From Methanocorpusculum sp. (GTDB taxonomy: Archaea; Halobacteriota; Methanomicrobia; Methanomicrobiales; Methanocorpusculaceae), in assembly GCA_029986255.1 (NCBI GenBank), contig DALTYD010000015.1, forward strand, positions 1 through 22,286: a stretch of DNA of 22,286 nt. Direction: 5' to 3'. How positions within the stretch are numbered: position 1 is the first letter of the stretch; every line of letters starts with the position of its first letter. Shown here in pieces: positions 1-7,190 of this stretch. The notes beneath the pieces were generated by a model. It saw only the letters and a list, made by a program, of their open reading frames with translations. It searched no databases and had not been told where the DNA came from. Both the position numbers and the translations under genes were made by a program.

Positions 1-89
1 ATATATATATTACATCTGGCAACCTCAAGCAGACGCTCAGAAGCACTATTTTTCAATAACAATGCAAAATTTTCAGTATTATAGTCATT
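1..89 (-). other. Possible ORF fragment at left edge
   Basis: On the minus strand a frame stays open from about position 89 to the window edge, 29 codons, just after a stop codon at 90-92. The residues look protein-like (for example FALLLKNSASERLLEVARC). A GGGTGA motif precedes an ATG at 88-86 that lies in a different frame. It may be the start of a frameshifted gene continuing to the left, or chance. The stretch 90-224 shows nothing else except AT-rich spacer beyond the end of the DHS pseudogene. Confidence 0.15.
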
Positions 90-224
90 TCACCCTTTAT
101 TGTGTTTATTGTGCGGATATTTCATATGTCATGATCAAACTACACTAGATTAGATCATTAACTTCTCAATAGTCTTCAGAAAAAAATATTGCAATAGCTA
201 TCATACAAGTAATTTTTTTTGCCT

Positions 225-1218
225 TCAGTCTTTTTTTCTCATTACGTTTGCTGCAATAAATCCAGAGACGATTAACGGGAGTGCAATGGTTACATCACAG
301 AAACATTGCAGTTTTTTTGCATTGGGTAATTCCTTTCCCCAACTAACTGCTTCCTCAAATGTACAGCCAGACAATCCTCCCCCAGTGAGGAGCATTAGTC
401 GTGTACTGAATTGCATAAGCATGACCACCAATATATCGTTCCATCTTCCTTGGAGGAATGATCTCTGTCTGTTGAATAAAATTTTTTGGTATTCCTCCTC
501 CAAGATAGATAACACCAGTTTTTTTCTGCATTTTCAACGAATGTAGCAAGTTCACTTGCATCAGAAATTTGATCGATGACTAGCTTGGCACCATTCCGAT
601 AGGCGGTAACCAAGCCAAACCAATTGACGAATCCGCAAGAGCTGGGACATAAACAGGTATATTGTATTTTGTACACGAGGCGAGAAGGCTTCGTCCATCT
701 GGTCGCTCATCTATAATCTTCTCTCCAAGGTGTTTTAGAAAAGCACGACTACTCAATCGCACATCTCCAAGGGAAGTCCCAAAATCTCCAAGGTAGTGCT
801 CAACTTTCTGGAACTCTTTTTCCTCAGCGAAAACATCGTAGATTCGATCAATTCCATTTCGATAGAGATCTTCATCGTTGATAAGATGAGTTCCTTTGTA
901 ATGCTTGACACCAAGATGTTCGCAGATGTCATGAAAGATATTTGCACCAGTCGAGACAATAGCATCCACATACCCATGTTCTACAACTTGGATAAGGCAT
1001 TCCTGCATACCTGCAGGAATTAATGCACCGGAAATTCCTAAAATGATTTTAACATCGGAAGTTTCAAACATTTCTTTCCAGAGAAGATAACTTTCTCCAA
1101 GTTTTCTTCCCTGAAACCCAGTCAGACTCATTCGTTCAAGTAAGTGATCAACATTCGCCACAGGATACATAGGGTTTGTAGGAGAATTTAGCATAGCAGC
1201 AAGAGTTTTGGTCGGCAA
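225..1218 (-). pseudogene. dys: Deoxyhypusine synthase homolog, broken by three single-base frameshifts
   Basis: The N-terminal 200 or so residues read through 1218-612 and carry typical DHS signatures: TGFQGRKLGE, the SGALIPAGM loop, VSTGANIFHD, and RIYDVF. The rest of the family sequence lies in two other frames: LVTAYRNGAKLVID, then VIYLGGGIPKNF with YIGGHAYAIQYTTNAPHW, then GGLSGCTFEEAVSWGKE. The last contains the lysine equivalent to the catalytic SWGK lysine of human DHS. Restoring frame needs one G added near 610-616, one T removed from the T7 run near 519-525, and one C removed from the C5 run near 379-383. The repaired gene is exactly 331 codons, normal for the family. The start shown is a TTG; ATGs at 1194 and 1170 are alternatives. 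An intact paralog lies at 10538-11476, so this loss may be tolerated. Fragments could still be transcribed, but no piece contains a complete active site. Confidence 0.9.
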
Positions 1219-1350
1219 AGTTTATACCAATGACGAATTCGAATCTTCCACAGGAAAAAGGAAAGGGATACAGAAGGAAAATATCTCATTTGAAGAGGGA
1301 ATAAACATAAATTTACCTCTGCATCGATAAAAAATAGATAAAGGAATCAA

Positions 1351-2124
1351 TTAAAGAGCATCAATTAGAGACTTGCGAGTAACAAGGCCAATGATCTTCT
1401 CACCGTCTTCAATAGGGATGGTACTGATGTTCTTTGCAAGCATCAGATTCACCACTTTTGAAACAGGAGTGTTAACTGATGTTGTGATTAGTGGACTTGA
1501 CATAATATCTGCTGTTGTCACGTTTCTTAGTGCATTTTCAAAATGTTTATCAATCTCACTCTTGAGTTTGACAAGGATTTTGGCAATATCTGTCTCGGTC
1601 ACAATACCAATAGCATTATGACTATCCATAACAATAAATCGTGTTGCACCATCACCAATCATACAACGATGCAGCTGTACAACACGATCATCCAGAGAGA
1701 TTCGTGGAGCAATCTCTATCATAGTATCGATGGAAGCATCCGGGATTATAAATTTAAGAAGATCTCCAGCTGTCACCTGTCCAATTAATCGATGTTCATC
1801 ATCCCATACAACAACCATTTTGTATCTCTGAAGCAGAGGGACTAACAAATCCACGTCCTGATCTTGGTAAACAGAGGTGAAATCTTCATGAGTTACATTT
1901 GCAACGCGAATTTGTGAGGCAGGAATATTGCCAGTCTTTTTGCTTCCCATCTTCATCGCAATGCTTCGGCGAGAGGCAGTGCCAACAACTAATCGATCGT
2001 GAGTAACAACGATGGGATCCACTCCTTCAGCAAGCATTTTATCAAGAGCCTCGGGGATTAATGCTGATTTAGCGATCGAAACGGGTTTGGACATAACATC
2101 CATCACGGTTAATTTCTGGTTCAT
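1351..2124 (-). CDS. Protein with four CBS domains
   Basis: This 257-residue protein is composed almost only of CBS repeats, at about residues 7-60, 70-125, 132-188 and 203-257. Each has the usual signature: an entry such as VMSKPV or IMSSPL, then a hydrophobic strand, then GIVTETD, GQVTAGD or GLVTRKS. Four CBS motifs form two Bateman modules, which usually bind adenosyl ligands (AMP, ATP, SAM) and act as energy or metabolite sensors. There is no fused enzyme, so the regulated partner is unknown. The ATG start is supported by a TATA box about 20-30 bases upstream, which predicts a nearly leaderless mRNA. Upstream on the same strand is a second, broken CBS gene, so this was a CBS gene cluster. 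The frame is intact. Confidence 0.85.
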   Translation of the reverse strand: MNQKLTVMDVMSKPVSIAKSALIPEALDKMLAEGVDPIVVTHDRLVVGTASRRSIAMKMGSKKTGNIPASQIRVANVTHEDFTSVYQDQDVDLLVPLLQRYKMVVVWDDEHRLIGQVTAGDLLKFIIPDASIDTMIEIAPRISLDDRVVQLHRCMIGDGATRFIVMDSHNAIGIVTETDIAKILVKLKSEIDKHFENALRNVTTADIMSSPLITTSVNTPVSKVVNLMLAKNISTIPIEDGEKIIGLVTRKSLIDAL

Positions 2125-2462
2125 TTTATGGATTCCTGATTTAAATTTATATACTCGACAAGGAATAAAGGAATTTCTCCTGCAGTTTCCAGAATTCTAC
2201 CTGCAAGTACATCTCTCATCTGATGTTTCGGCACAGGTCAGATCATCTGTTCTTTTTTCAGAGCCAGCCGGTGCAAGGGAGGCGAAGAGGATCCCAACAA
2301 TTCCACTTAACAGAGAGAGATTATTCAAATTGCAGAAATTCAAGAAGACTGATTTTCTTGAAAGTAAATATGGTTTTTTAACATCCGGAAATTAAGAGAT
2401 TTTATTTATGATTTTGTTTCAGACTATCTAATATTTTGTAGACAAAGGAGAGCTCAGACGCT
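2125..2462 (-). other. 338-base gap between CBS genes, possible decayed minus-strand gene
   Basis: No intact gene is present. On the minus strand two adjoining frames look protein-like. One, about 2365-2200, contains a hydrophobic stretch LSLLSGIVGILFASLAPAG followed by polar residues. The other, about 2245-2123, contains MRDVLAGRILETAGEIPLFL and ends in a TGA that overlaps the next ATG as ATGA, an operon-like junction. Joining them would need one frameshift near 2210-2200. I do not recognise the product. The right part, 2396-2462, is AT-rich spacer. The TATA box of the downstream gene lies inside this stretch, so the coding reading is uncertain. Confidence 0.2.
2143..2153 (-). promoter_or_regulatory. 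TATA box of the four-CBS gene
   Basis: On the minus strand the sequence GTATATAAATTTAA sits with its centre about 24 bases before the ATG at 2124. With the usual archaeal TATA-to-start distance of about 25 bases, transcription would begin at or next to the start codon. No Shine-Dalgarno motif is present, which fits a leaderless transcript. Confidence 0.55.
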
Positions 2463-3031
2463 TTATATCCTTTCCTGTGCGTGGCAATTAGGACAAAGCA
2501 GAATACCATCAACTAGCATAAGATCCTCAGACATAACACCACAAACGCCACAGATACCACTTTTGTCACACGAACGATTGATCATAAGAAACTCAGTCAT
2601 GATTTCATTGATCTCATTTGTGACACCAAGCAGGTCACGGACGGTGACAATGCCTATCACATTACCATCCGCATTTGTGACCGGCAATCTTCTCACTTTA
2701 TGCTCTATCATTTTTTTTGCAGCAACAGAAACAGACGTCTCTTCATTCACGGTGATTAAGGGGATACTCATAATATTTTCGACACGAACTACTCCTGGAA
2801 GAAGATTTTTGACATTACCTTACAGATGAAATCTTTTTCAGTGACGATTCCCTTTGGACAACCGTTTTCAGTAATGATGCAACTGCCAACATCATCTCTA
2901 CACATGAGACGTGCAGCTTCAACAGTGGTTGAGCCGACAGGAAGCATAGTTGTATCTGCCCTCATTATGTCTATTAGTCGTATTCCTCTCCAATTATCCG
3001 AAACGTCAGGGAGTGTACTCATCAGACTCAT
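2463..3031 (-). pseudogene. Two-CBS plus zinc-ribbon protein, broken by one frameshift
   Basis: The first 80 codons (3031-2789) start at an ATG with a near-perfect Shine-Dalgarno, GAGGAGGTGA, and encode one CBS motif ending GIVTEKDFICKVMSK, then run into a stop. The matching continuation is in another frame: LLPGVVRVENIMSIPLITV, a second CBS motif with GIVTVRDLLG, and a C-terminal zinc ribbon with CGVC and CPNC pairs. Adding one A to the A5 run (T5 on the plus strand) at about 2804-2808 joins them as SKNLLPGVVRVENIM. The repaired gene is 190 codons, normal for archaeal CBS/zinc-ribbon proteins. An internal ATG at 2771 could restart the second half but has no good ribosome site. Such proteins are thought to sense nucleotides through the CBS pair; the zinc ribbon may bind protein or nucleic acid. 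Confidence 0.85.
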
Positions 3032-3083
3032 TTCACCTCCTCATAGATCTTGTTCTGATAATTATTGAGTAATACAACCTCTC

Positions 3084-3091
3084 AGTATAAA
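3084..3091 (-). promoter_or_regulatory. TATA box of the CBS/zinc-ribbon pseudogene
   Basis: TTTATACT on the minus strand lies about 57 bases before the ATG at 3031, which predicts a leader of about 30 bases with the strong GAGGAGGTGA ribosome site. The promoter and ribosome site therefore look preserved although the coding frame is broken. The rest of the 333-base gap 3032-3364 is AT-rich and holds this promoter and the one for the arvA operon; I see no gene in it. Confidence 0.45.
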
Positions 3092-3313
3092 TTCATTATC
3101 TTTTGAGTAATTTTTCTAGAATAATGCGCAGAAAAGATACACAATCAATTCAAGTCATATCCAGGATAACTTGTACTTTTTGTTTCCATTCAGCATTCAG
3201 TAAAGTATTTAATTAGGCATAGAGAGTGTATTTGATAGATATAATAAACATAAAAGAAGAGTATTTGAATTATTTATGGATATCTATACAAATTTTCATT
3301 TAGAACATGAACG

Positions 3314-3322
3314 TTTATATTT
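3314..3322 (+). promoter_or_regulatory. TATA box of the arvABC operon
   Basis: TTTATATTT lies about 47 bases upstream of the arvA ATG, predicting a start site near 3340 and a leader of roughly 25 bases. The leader ends with AAGGTG, a Shine-Dalgarno motif spaced about six bases from the ATG. Confidence 0.5.
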
Positions 3323-3364
3323 CTTTAGAGCGGAGATAATACACATTCCTGTTAAGGTGTTCTC

Positions 3365-3991
3365 ATGGCAGTAATGACGCGCATAAAAGGATTTTTTTCA
3401 AAGTTGTTTGGAAAAAAACGATCACGGGTTGGAATATATGGACCACCAAATGCTGGTAAGACTACACTTGCCAACCGAATAGTTCGTGATGTAACTGGTG
3501 AAGCAATTGGTCCTGTGAGTGAGGTTCCACATGAAACTCGTCGAGCCAGGAGAAAAGGAGGTGTAGAAATCAATAACGGTGGAAACAAACTTCTGATTGA
3601 TATTGTAGACACTCCAGGCGTTACCACAAAGATCGATTATCACGAATTTCTTGAGTACGGTATGGATCAAGATGAGGCAATCGCACGAGCCCGCGAAGCA
3701 ACAGAAGGAGTCGCCGAGGCAATGCACTGGTTACGTGAAGATATAGACGGCGTCATCTATGTGCTTGACAGTACCCAGGATCCATTTTTGCACGTAAACA
3801 TTATGATGGTTGGTATTATTGAATCTCGCAAACTGCCAGTTATAATTGTTGCTAACAAGATAGATTTACCCGATGCCGCACCACAACGAATCAAGAGTGC
3901 TTTTCCACAGCATCCGGTTGTGATGATATCTGGTCTTGAGGGAAACAATATGGACGAACTATATGCACAGATTACTGAAATATTCGGGTGA
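3365..3991 (+). CDS. arvA: Era-like small GTPase, ArvA/OapA type
   Basis: This 208-residue P-loop GTPase has GPPNAGKTTL at 26-35 (G1), DTPG at 82-85 (G3) and NKID at 164-167 (G4), all intact. The N-terminus, MTRIKGFFSKLFGKK at 4-18, is basic and amphipathic and sits directly before the G domain, as in eukaryotic Arf proteins, suggesting membrane contact. The next two genes encode DUF2073 and zinc-ribbon proteins. This trio matches oapA-oapB-oapC, in which the GTPase (renamed ArvA) was shown in Haloferax to drive formation of extracellular vesicles. The role here is inferred from that family and gene order. The stop overlaps or nearly abuts the next gene, so translation is probably coupled. 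The main alternative is a generic Era/Der-type GTPase, which the neighbours make less likely. Confidence 0.85.
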   Translation: MAVMTRIKGFFSKLFGKKRSRVGIYGPPNAGKTTLANRIVRDVTGEAIGPVSEVPHETRRARRKGGVEINNGGNKLLIDIVDTPGVTTKIDYHEFLEYGMDQDEAIARAREATEGVAEAMHWLREDIDGVIYVLDSTQDPFLHVNIMMVGIIESRKLPVIIVANKIDLPDAAPQRIKSAFPQHPVVMISGLEGNNMDELYAQITEIFG

Positions 3992-3996
3992 GAAAA

Positions 3997-4374
3997 ATGA
4001 TTCAAGGTGTTCAAATTGATATGCTCTCAAGTGATCGCTTGAGCAAAATGACGTCAATGGAAAAAATTCGTTTGATTCTTGATGATGTTCATCAAGGATA
4101 TATTGTAGTTTTGGAAAAGGGGTTAACTCCGGAGGAACAAGGAAAACTCTTAGAGACAACAATGATGGAAATATCACCAGGTGGTTTTTCAGGCATTGAG
4201 ATCGAGACATATCCTTCAGTCGGAGGGGGTTCAGAAGGAAGCCTATTCTCAAAATTGTTTGGATGGGGAAAAAATCCTACTGGAAGATTAATGGTAATCG
4301 GCCCAGTCGATCAATTGAAAATGATTACCCGTGAAAAAGATCGCCTAATTGCCTGGGCCTCTTCTGCACAGTAA
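3997..4374 (+). CDS. arvB: DUF2073 protein, ArvB/OapB family
   Basis: This protein of about 125 residues begins MIQGVQIDMLSSDRL, typical of the DUF2073 family, and contains the family's IRLILDDV and GLTPEEQGKLLE segments. I chose the ATG at 3997 because GGTGA lies five bases upstream; a GTG at 3988 overlaps the arvA stop and would add three residues. Near residue 83 it carries LFSKLFGWGKN, an amphipathic segment echoing FFSKLFGKK of ArvA. In the Haloferax vesicle system the B protein is a partner of the GTPase with no known enzymatic activity. Here it sits between the GTPase and the zinc-ribbon gene on the same strand, supporting the same complex. Its molecular role is not shown by the sequence. 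Confidence 0.8.
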   Translation: MIQGVQIDMLSSDRLSKMTSMEKIRLILDDVHQGYIVVLEKGLTPEEQGKLLETTMMEISPGGFSGIEIETYPSVGGGSEGSLFSKLFGWGKNPTGRLMVIGPVDQLKMITREKDRLIAWASSAQ

Positions 4375-4405
4375 ACATCATTTCATTCATCTAACAGATA
4401 CAACC

Positions 4406-4786
4406 ATGCCACATAAGTGTACTCAATGCGGACGCGAGTTTCGCGATGGTTCCGTGGAGATTCTCCGAGGATGCCCCAGCTGCGGCGGAAAAAAGTTTCT
4501 TTACGTGAGTGAAGGCGTGCGTAATTCAGATATTTTAGAGGAAAAAAGCATTGCTGATATTGCACAGGAAACAAGGCAGGAAATTCTTGAGATTAGAGAG
4601 CAGGTGCCTGCTTCAAAACCTACAGATATTCTTGAACGAGTAGAAAGTGTTCGTATTGTTAGCCCAGGCAAATATGAACTAAACCTAGAGAGACTTGCTA
4701 TGTCTCAGGACATTATCATTGGAGTTGCTGATGGGAAGTATATGCTTGATCTTCCATCAATGTCAAAGAAAAAACAGAAAAAATAA
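4406..4786 (+). CDS. arvC: Zinc-ribbon protein, ArvC/OapC family
   Basis: This 126-residue protein starts with a zinc ribbon: cysteines 5 and 8 (CTQC) and 23 and 26 (CPSC). The rest is a helical, acidic middle region and a C-terminal part rich in hydrophobic strands (RIVSPGKYELNLERL), ending in a lysine-rich tail. The start at MPHKCTQCGREF was chosen because it puts the ribbon at the N-terminus as in the family; the frame is open upstream into arvB but that extension lacks family features. It follows arvB by 31 bases and completes the A-B-C order of the vesicle operon. By family knowledge it is the third conserved partner of the GTPase; its biochemical job is unknown. No strong terminator follows, only a T5 tract near 4803. 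Confidence 0.8.
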   Translation: MPHKCTQCGREFRDGSVEILRGCPSCGGKKFLYVSEGVRNSDILEEKSIADIAQETRQEILEIREQVPASKPTDILERVESVRIVSPGKYELNLERLAMSQDIIIGVADGKYMLDLPSMSKKKQKK

Positions 4787-5112
4787 TTTCATTTATTATA
4801 TGCTTTTTAGGAAAGATTCAGGTCTACACCAGCCGTATACTCAATTAGAAAATCACAACGTGTCAGAAATCGCTCCACATTTCTTATGGACTTATATCTA
4901 TTCATAGAACATTTTGCTCAGATAAATAGCATTTCTGACATAGAATAATGAGTTATGATCAGACAGCACTACGTGCTGTAGTATCACGTGAATATATATG
5001 CAACAATTACTTTTCACGAAGAGATAGGAGGGATTCTAGGAGGAGGAAAATAATTTTCTAACAAAATTCTACAATATGAGTAATGAAAAAAGAAAATTAA
5101 TATTGGGGAGAT
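4787..5112. other. Convergent intergenic region with a perfect hairpin
   Basis: This 326-base gap separates the 3' ends of arvC and the thermosome gene. It holds a perfect inverted repeat at 4963-4979 (seven-base arms ACAGCAC / GTGCTGT around TAC) and a purine block near 5026-5050 that repeats AGGAGG. A T-rich tract on the minus strand at 5085-5097 probably ends the thermosome transcript. A plus-strand frame of 35 codons from 4800 shows no convincing coding signs. I see no gene. Confidence 0.5.
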
Positions 5113-6762
5113 TTACATCATACCGGGCATGCCACCCATGCCACCAGCTCCACCCATTGCAGCCATTTCTTCTGGAGATGGTCCCGCAGATTTTGCAGCG
5201 GCTATAACATCATCAATTCTAAGAATCATGACTGCGGCCTCAGCTGCGGAGGCAATTGCTTGAGTCTTAACCCGAAGTGGTTCAACAACGCCAGCTGCAA
5301 GCATATCAACTGGCTTCCCCTCAAAGACATCCAGACCAAAGGTTTTCTCATCTTTCTCGTGAGCAGCACGAAGCTCAACAAGCTTGTCAATCGGGTCAAG
5401 ACCTGCATTCTCTGCAAGGGTTCTAGGAATTACTTCAAGTGCAGATGCAAATGCCTCAATTGCAAGCTGAATACGCCCACCCTGAGTTGCTGCATATTCA
5501 CGAAGTCTGAGAGATAGTTCAACCTCTGGAGCACCACCACCTGCAACAATCTTCTTATCCTCAACAACAACACCAACAACACGGAGAGCATCCTCAAGTG
5601 CGCGACCAAGTTCATCGACTACATGTTCAGTTCCTCCCTTAATGATGATGGATACAGCCTTCGGATTCTTGCATTTTTCTACAAAGATCATCTCTTCGCC
5701 GCCAACTTTGCGCTCTTCAACAAGACCGGCAACACCAAGTTCCTCGGCACTAATTGCATCAATGGAAGAGATCAAGGCACCACCTGTTGCACGGGCAAGT
5801 TTCTCCATATCCGATTTCTTAACACGACGAACTGCAAGAATACCTGCTTTGGAGAGATAGTGCTGTGCTATATCGTCGATACCCTTTTGACAAAAGAGAA
5901 CATTAGCACCAGACGCCTTAATCTTCTCAACAATGCTCTTAATCATGCGCTCTTCTTCGTCAAGGAACAGCTGAAGCTGATCAGGACTGGTAATGCTAAT
6001 TTCTGCGTCAACCTCAGTCTTCTTGTACTCAACAGCAGCATTAAGAAGAAGAATCTTTGCGTTGTTAACTATCTTCGGCATGCCTGGGTGAACACGCTCC
6101 TTGTCGATGATCATACCTTCGACAATCTCGGAGTCCTCAATGGCACCTCCAACACGCTTCTCAACCTTAACGTTCTCGGTATCAACAGTGCCATCTGCAT
6201 CGGCAACAAGCGTTACTGCACGAACAATTAAGTCACAGAGCTTGTCCTTAGAAGCTTCAGCGTTCTTACCAGTCATTGCAGTGCCCGCAATTTTTGCAAG
6301 AATTTCCTTATCTTCTGCCTTAACATCTACAGCAATGGTCTTAAGGAGCTCCTGGGCCTTCTCTGCAGCACGACGGTATCCAAGTGTAATAACGGTTGGG
6401 TGAACATCCTGCTCAAGAAGCTCTTCAGATTTCTTCAGTAGTTCTCCAGCGATAACAACTGCAGTGGTAGTCCCATCGCCAACTTCGTCGTCCTGGGTCT
6501 TTGCAACCTCAACCATCATTTTTGCAGCAGGATGCTCAATGTCCATCTCTTTGAGAATGGTCACTCCATCATTGGTAATGACAACATCACCAATAGTGTC
6601 GACAAGCATTTTGTCCATTCCTTTCGGACCGAGAGTGGTTCTTACTGCACCGGCAACTGCCTTCGCTGCAGCAATGTTCATGCTCTGGGCATCCCGTCCA
6701 CGAGTACGGGATCCACCTTCTTTAAGAATCAGAATAGGCTGTCCGCCAAGTTGTGCTGACAT
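5113..6762 (-). CDS. thsA: Thermosome subunit (group II chaperonin)
   Basis: This 549-residue protein is a full-length archaeal group II chaperonin, the ATP-driven folding ring related to eukaryotic CCT. Conserved elements are LGPKGMDKM at 44-52, NDGVTIL at 64-70, GDGTT at 95-99 (ATP binding), and the C-terminal glycine/methionine-rich tail ending GGMPGMM that projects into the cavity. The ATG at 6762 is preferred over an upstream in-frame TTG because GGAGA lies eight bases before it and because MSAQLGGQPILIL is the usual N-terminus. The gene is monocistronic, with its own TATA box and a perfect inverted repeat in the leader. Its frame is fully intact over 1.65 kb, unlike several neighbours. 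Only one subunit gene is visible here; other subunits could lie elsewhere. Confidence 0.97.
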   Translation of the reverse strand: MSAQLGGQPILILKEGGSRTRGRDAQSMNIAAAKAVAGAVRTTLGPKGMDKMLVDTIGDVVITNDGVTILKEMDIEHPAAKMMVEVAKTQDDEVGDGTTTAVVIAGELLKKSEELLEQDVHPTVITLGYRRAAEKAQELLKTIAVDVKAEDKEILAKIAGTAMTGKNAEASKDKLCDLIVRAVTLVADADGTVDTENVKVEKRVGGAIEDSEIVEGMIIDKERVHPGMPKIVNNAKILLLNAAVEYKKTEVDAEISITSPDQLQLFLDEEERMIKSIVEKIKASGANVLFCQKGIDDIAQHYLSKAGILAVRRVKKSDMEKLARATGGALISSIDAISAEELGVAGLVEERKVGGEEMIFVEKCKNPKAVSIIIKGGTEHVVDELGRALEDALRVVGVVVEDKKIVAGGGAPEVELSLRLREYAATQGGRIQLAIEAFASALEVIPRTLAENAGLDPIDKLVELRAAHEKDEKTFGLDVFEGKPVDMLAAGVVEPLRVKTQAIASAAEAAVMILRIDDVIAAAKSAGPSPEEMAAMGGAGGMGGMPGMM

Positions 6763-6780
6763 GATTTCTATCTCCAAATA

Positions 6781-6797
6781 CTCTGTAAAATACAGAG
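6781..6797. promoter_or_regulatory. Perfect inverted repeat in the thermosome leader
   Basis: CTCTGTA-AAA-TACAGAG is a seven-base perfect inverted repeat with a three-base centre. It lies between the predicted transcription start (about 6807) and the GGAGA ribosome site (6771-6775) of the thermosome gene. It could be a repressor operator just downstream of the start, blocking elongation, or an RNA hairpin next to the ribosome site. The position suits heat-responsive control, but the sequence alone does not prove it. Confidence 0.45.
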
Positions 6798-6828
6798 TAA
6801 TGTATGCAAATTAGATTGCTTTGTTGTT

Positions 6829-6837
6829 CTATATAAA
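6829..6837 (-). promoter_or_regulatory. TATA box of the thermosome gene
   Basis: TTTATATAG on the minus strand lies about 70 bases before the thermosome ATG, predicting a start near 6807 and a leader of roughly 45 bases. The same AT-rich element reads TATATAAATATA on the plus strand and could serve a small plus-strand gene at 6854. Confidence 0.55.
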
Positions 6838-6853
6838 TATAATTGTATTGCAA

Positions 6854-7009
6854 ATGTATTCGGACAAAAATCTAAGAGAATTTTTCAAATGCAAGGGGCC
6901 TCAATCAAGGCGCGCCCTTCAACGAAAAGAAAAGGCATGTTGTTTTAAACGCAAACCCGATATGACATCTGAATTTAGATGGAGAAGAAAGAAAAAAAAA
7001 GTTTCATGA
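6854..7009 (+). CDS. Possible small basic protein, doubtful
   Basis: A 51-codon ATG frame encodes a very basic peptide with three cysteines (FKCKG and ACCFKR) and a lysine run near the C-terminus. A TATA-like TATATAAATATA lies about 20 bases upstream, which would give a leaderless message, but that element is also needed by the divergent thermosome gene. I do not recognise the product, and the lysine-rich end may only reflect A-rich DNA. The remaining part of the gap, 7010-7190, is AT-rich with nothing recognisable. Confidence 0.25.
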   Translation: MYSDKNLREFFKCKGPQSRRALQRKEKACCFKRKPDMTSEFRWRRKKKKVS

Positions 7010-7190
7010 ATATATCTAAAAGAGGAGAGAACCACACTGACAAACAAATGCATCAAAATCAACAGGAAAAAAAACACCCCATCACAAGATTGCTAAAACT
7101 CCATAGTACCAATGAAATAATTATCTATGTTGAGTAGTGCCCATAAGAGATGAACTGGAAATACATTTTTTTGCAACGTTTAAAAATATA

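Noticed and set aside
580..1218. 212-codon frame as a short functional DHS
   Set aside because: It lacks the C-terminal NAD/spermidine region and the catalytic lysine, which are present in other frames just downstream.
1222..1245. T-loop-like ATTCGAATC suggesting a tRNA
   Set aside because: The flanking bases do not form a T stem, and no acceptor or anticodon arm can be drawn.
1219..1320. Minus-strand 28-codon frame starting MFIPSSNEIFSF with a GAGGT motif upstream
   Set aside because: It is very short, has no recognised similarity, and ends just before the DHS start. It may be leader sequence of the DHS gene.
225..3031. Sequencing error as the explanation for all frameshifts
   Set aside because: Not excluded, but the lesions are confined to a few probably dispensable genes, and no lesion occurs in about 15.5 kb of other coding DNA that also contains many homopolymers.
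3988..3996. GTG start of arvB overlapping the arvA stop
   Set aside because: It is possible, but the ATG at 3997 has a GGTGA motif at ideal spacing and gives the usual family N-terminus.
5623..6231. Long plus-strand frames across the thermosome gene
   Set aside because: They are antisense shadows of the conserved chaperonin sequence, with no start signals or family similarity.
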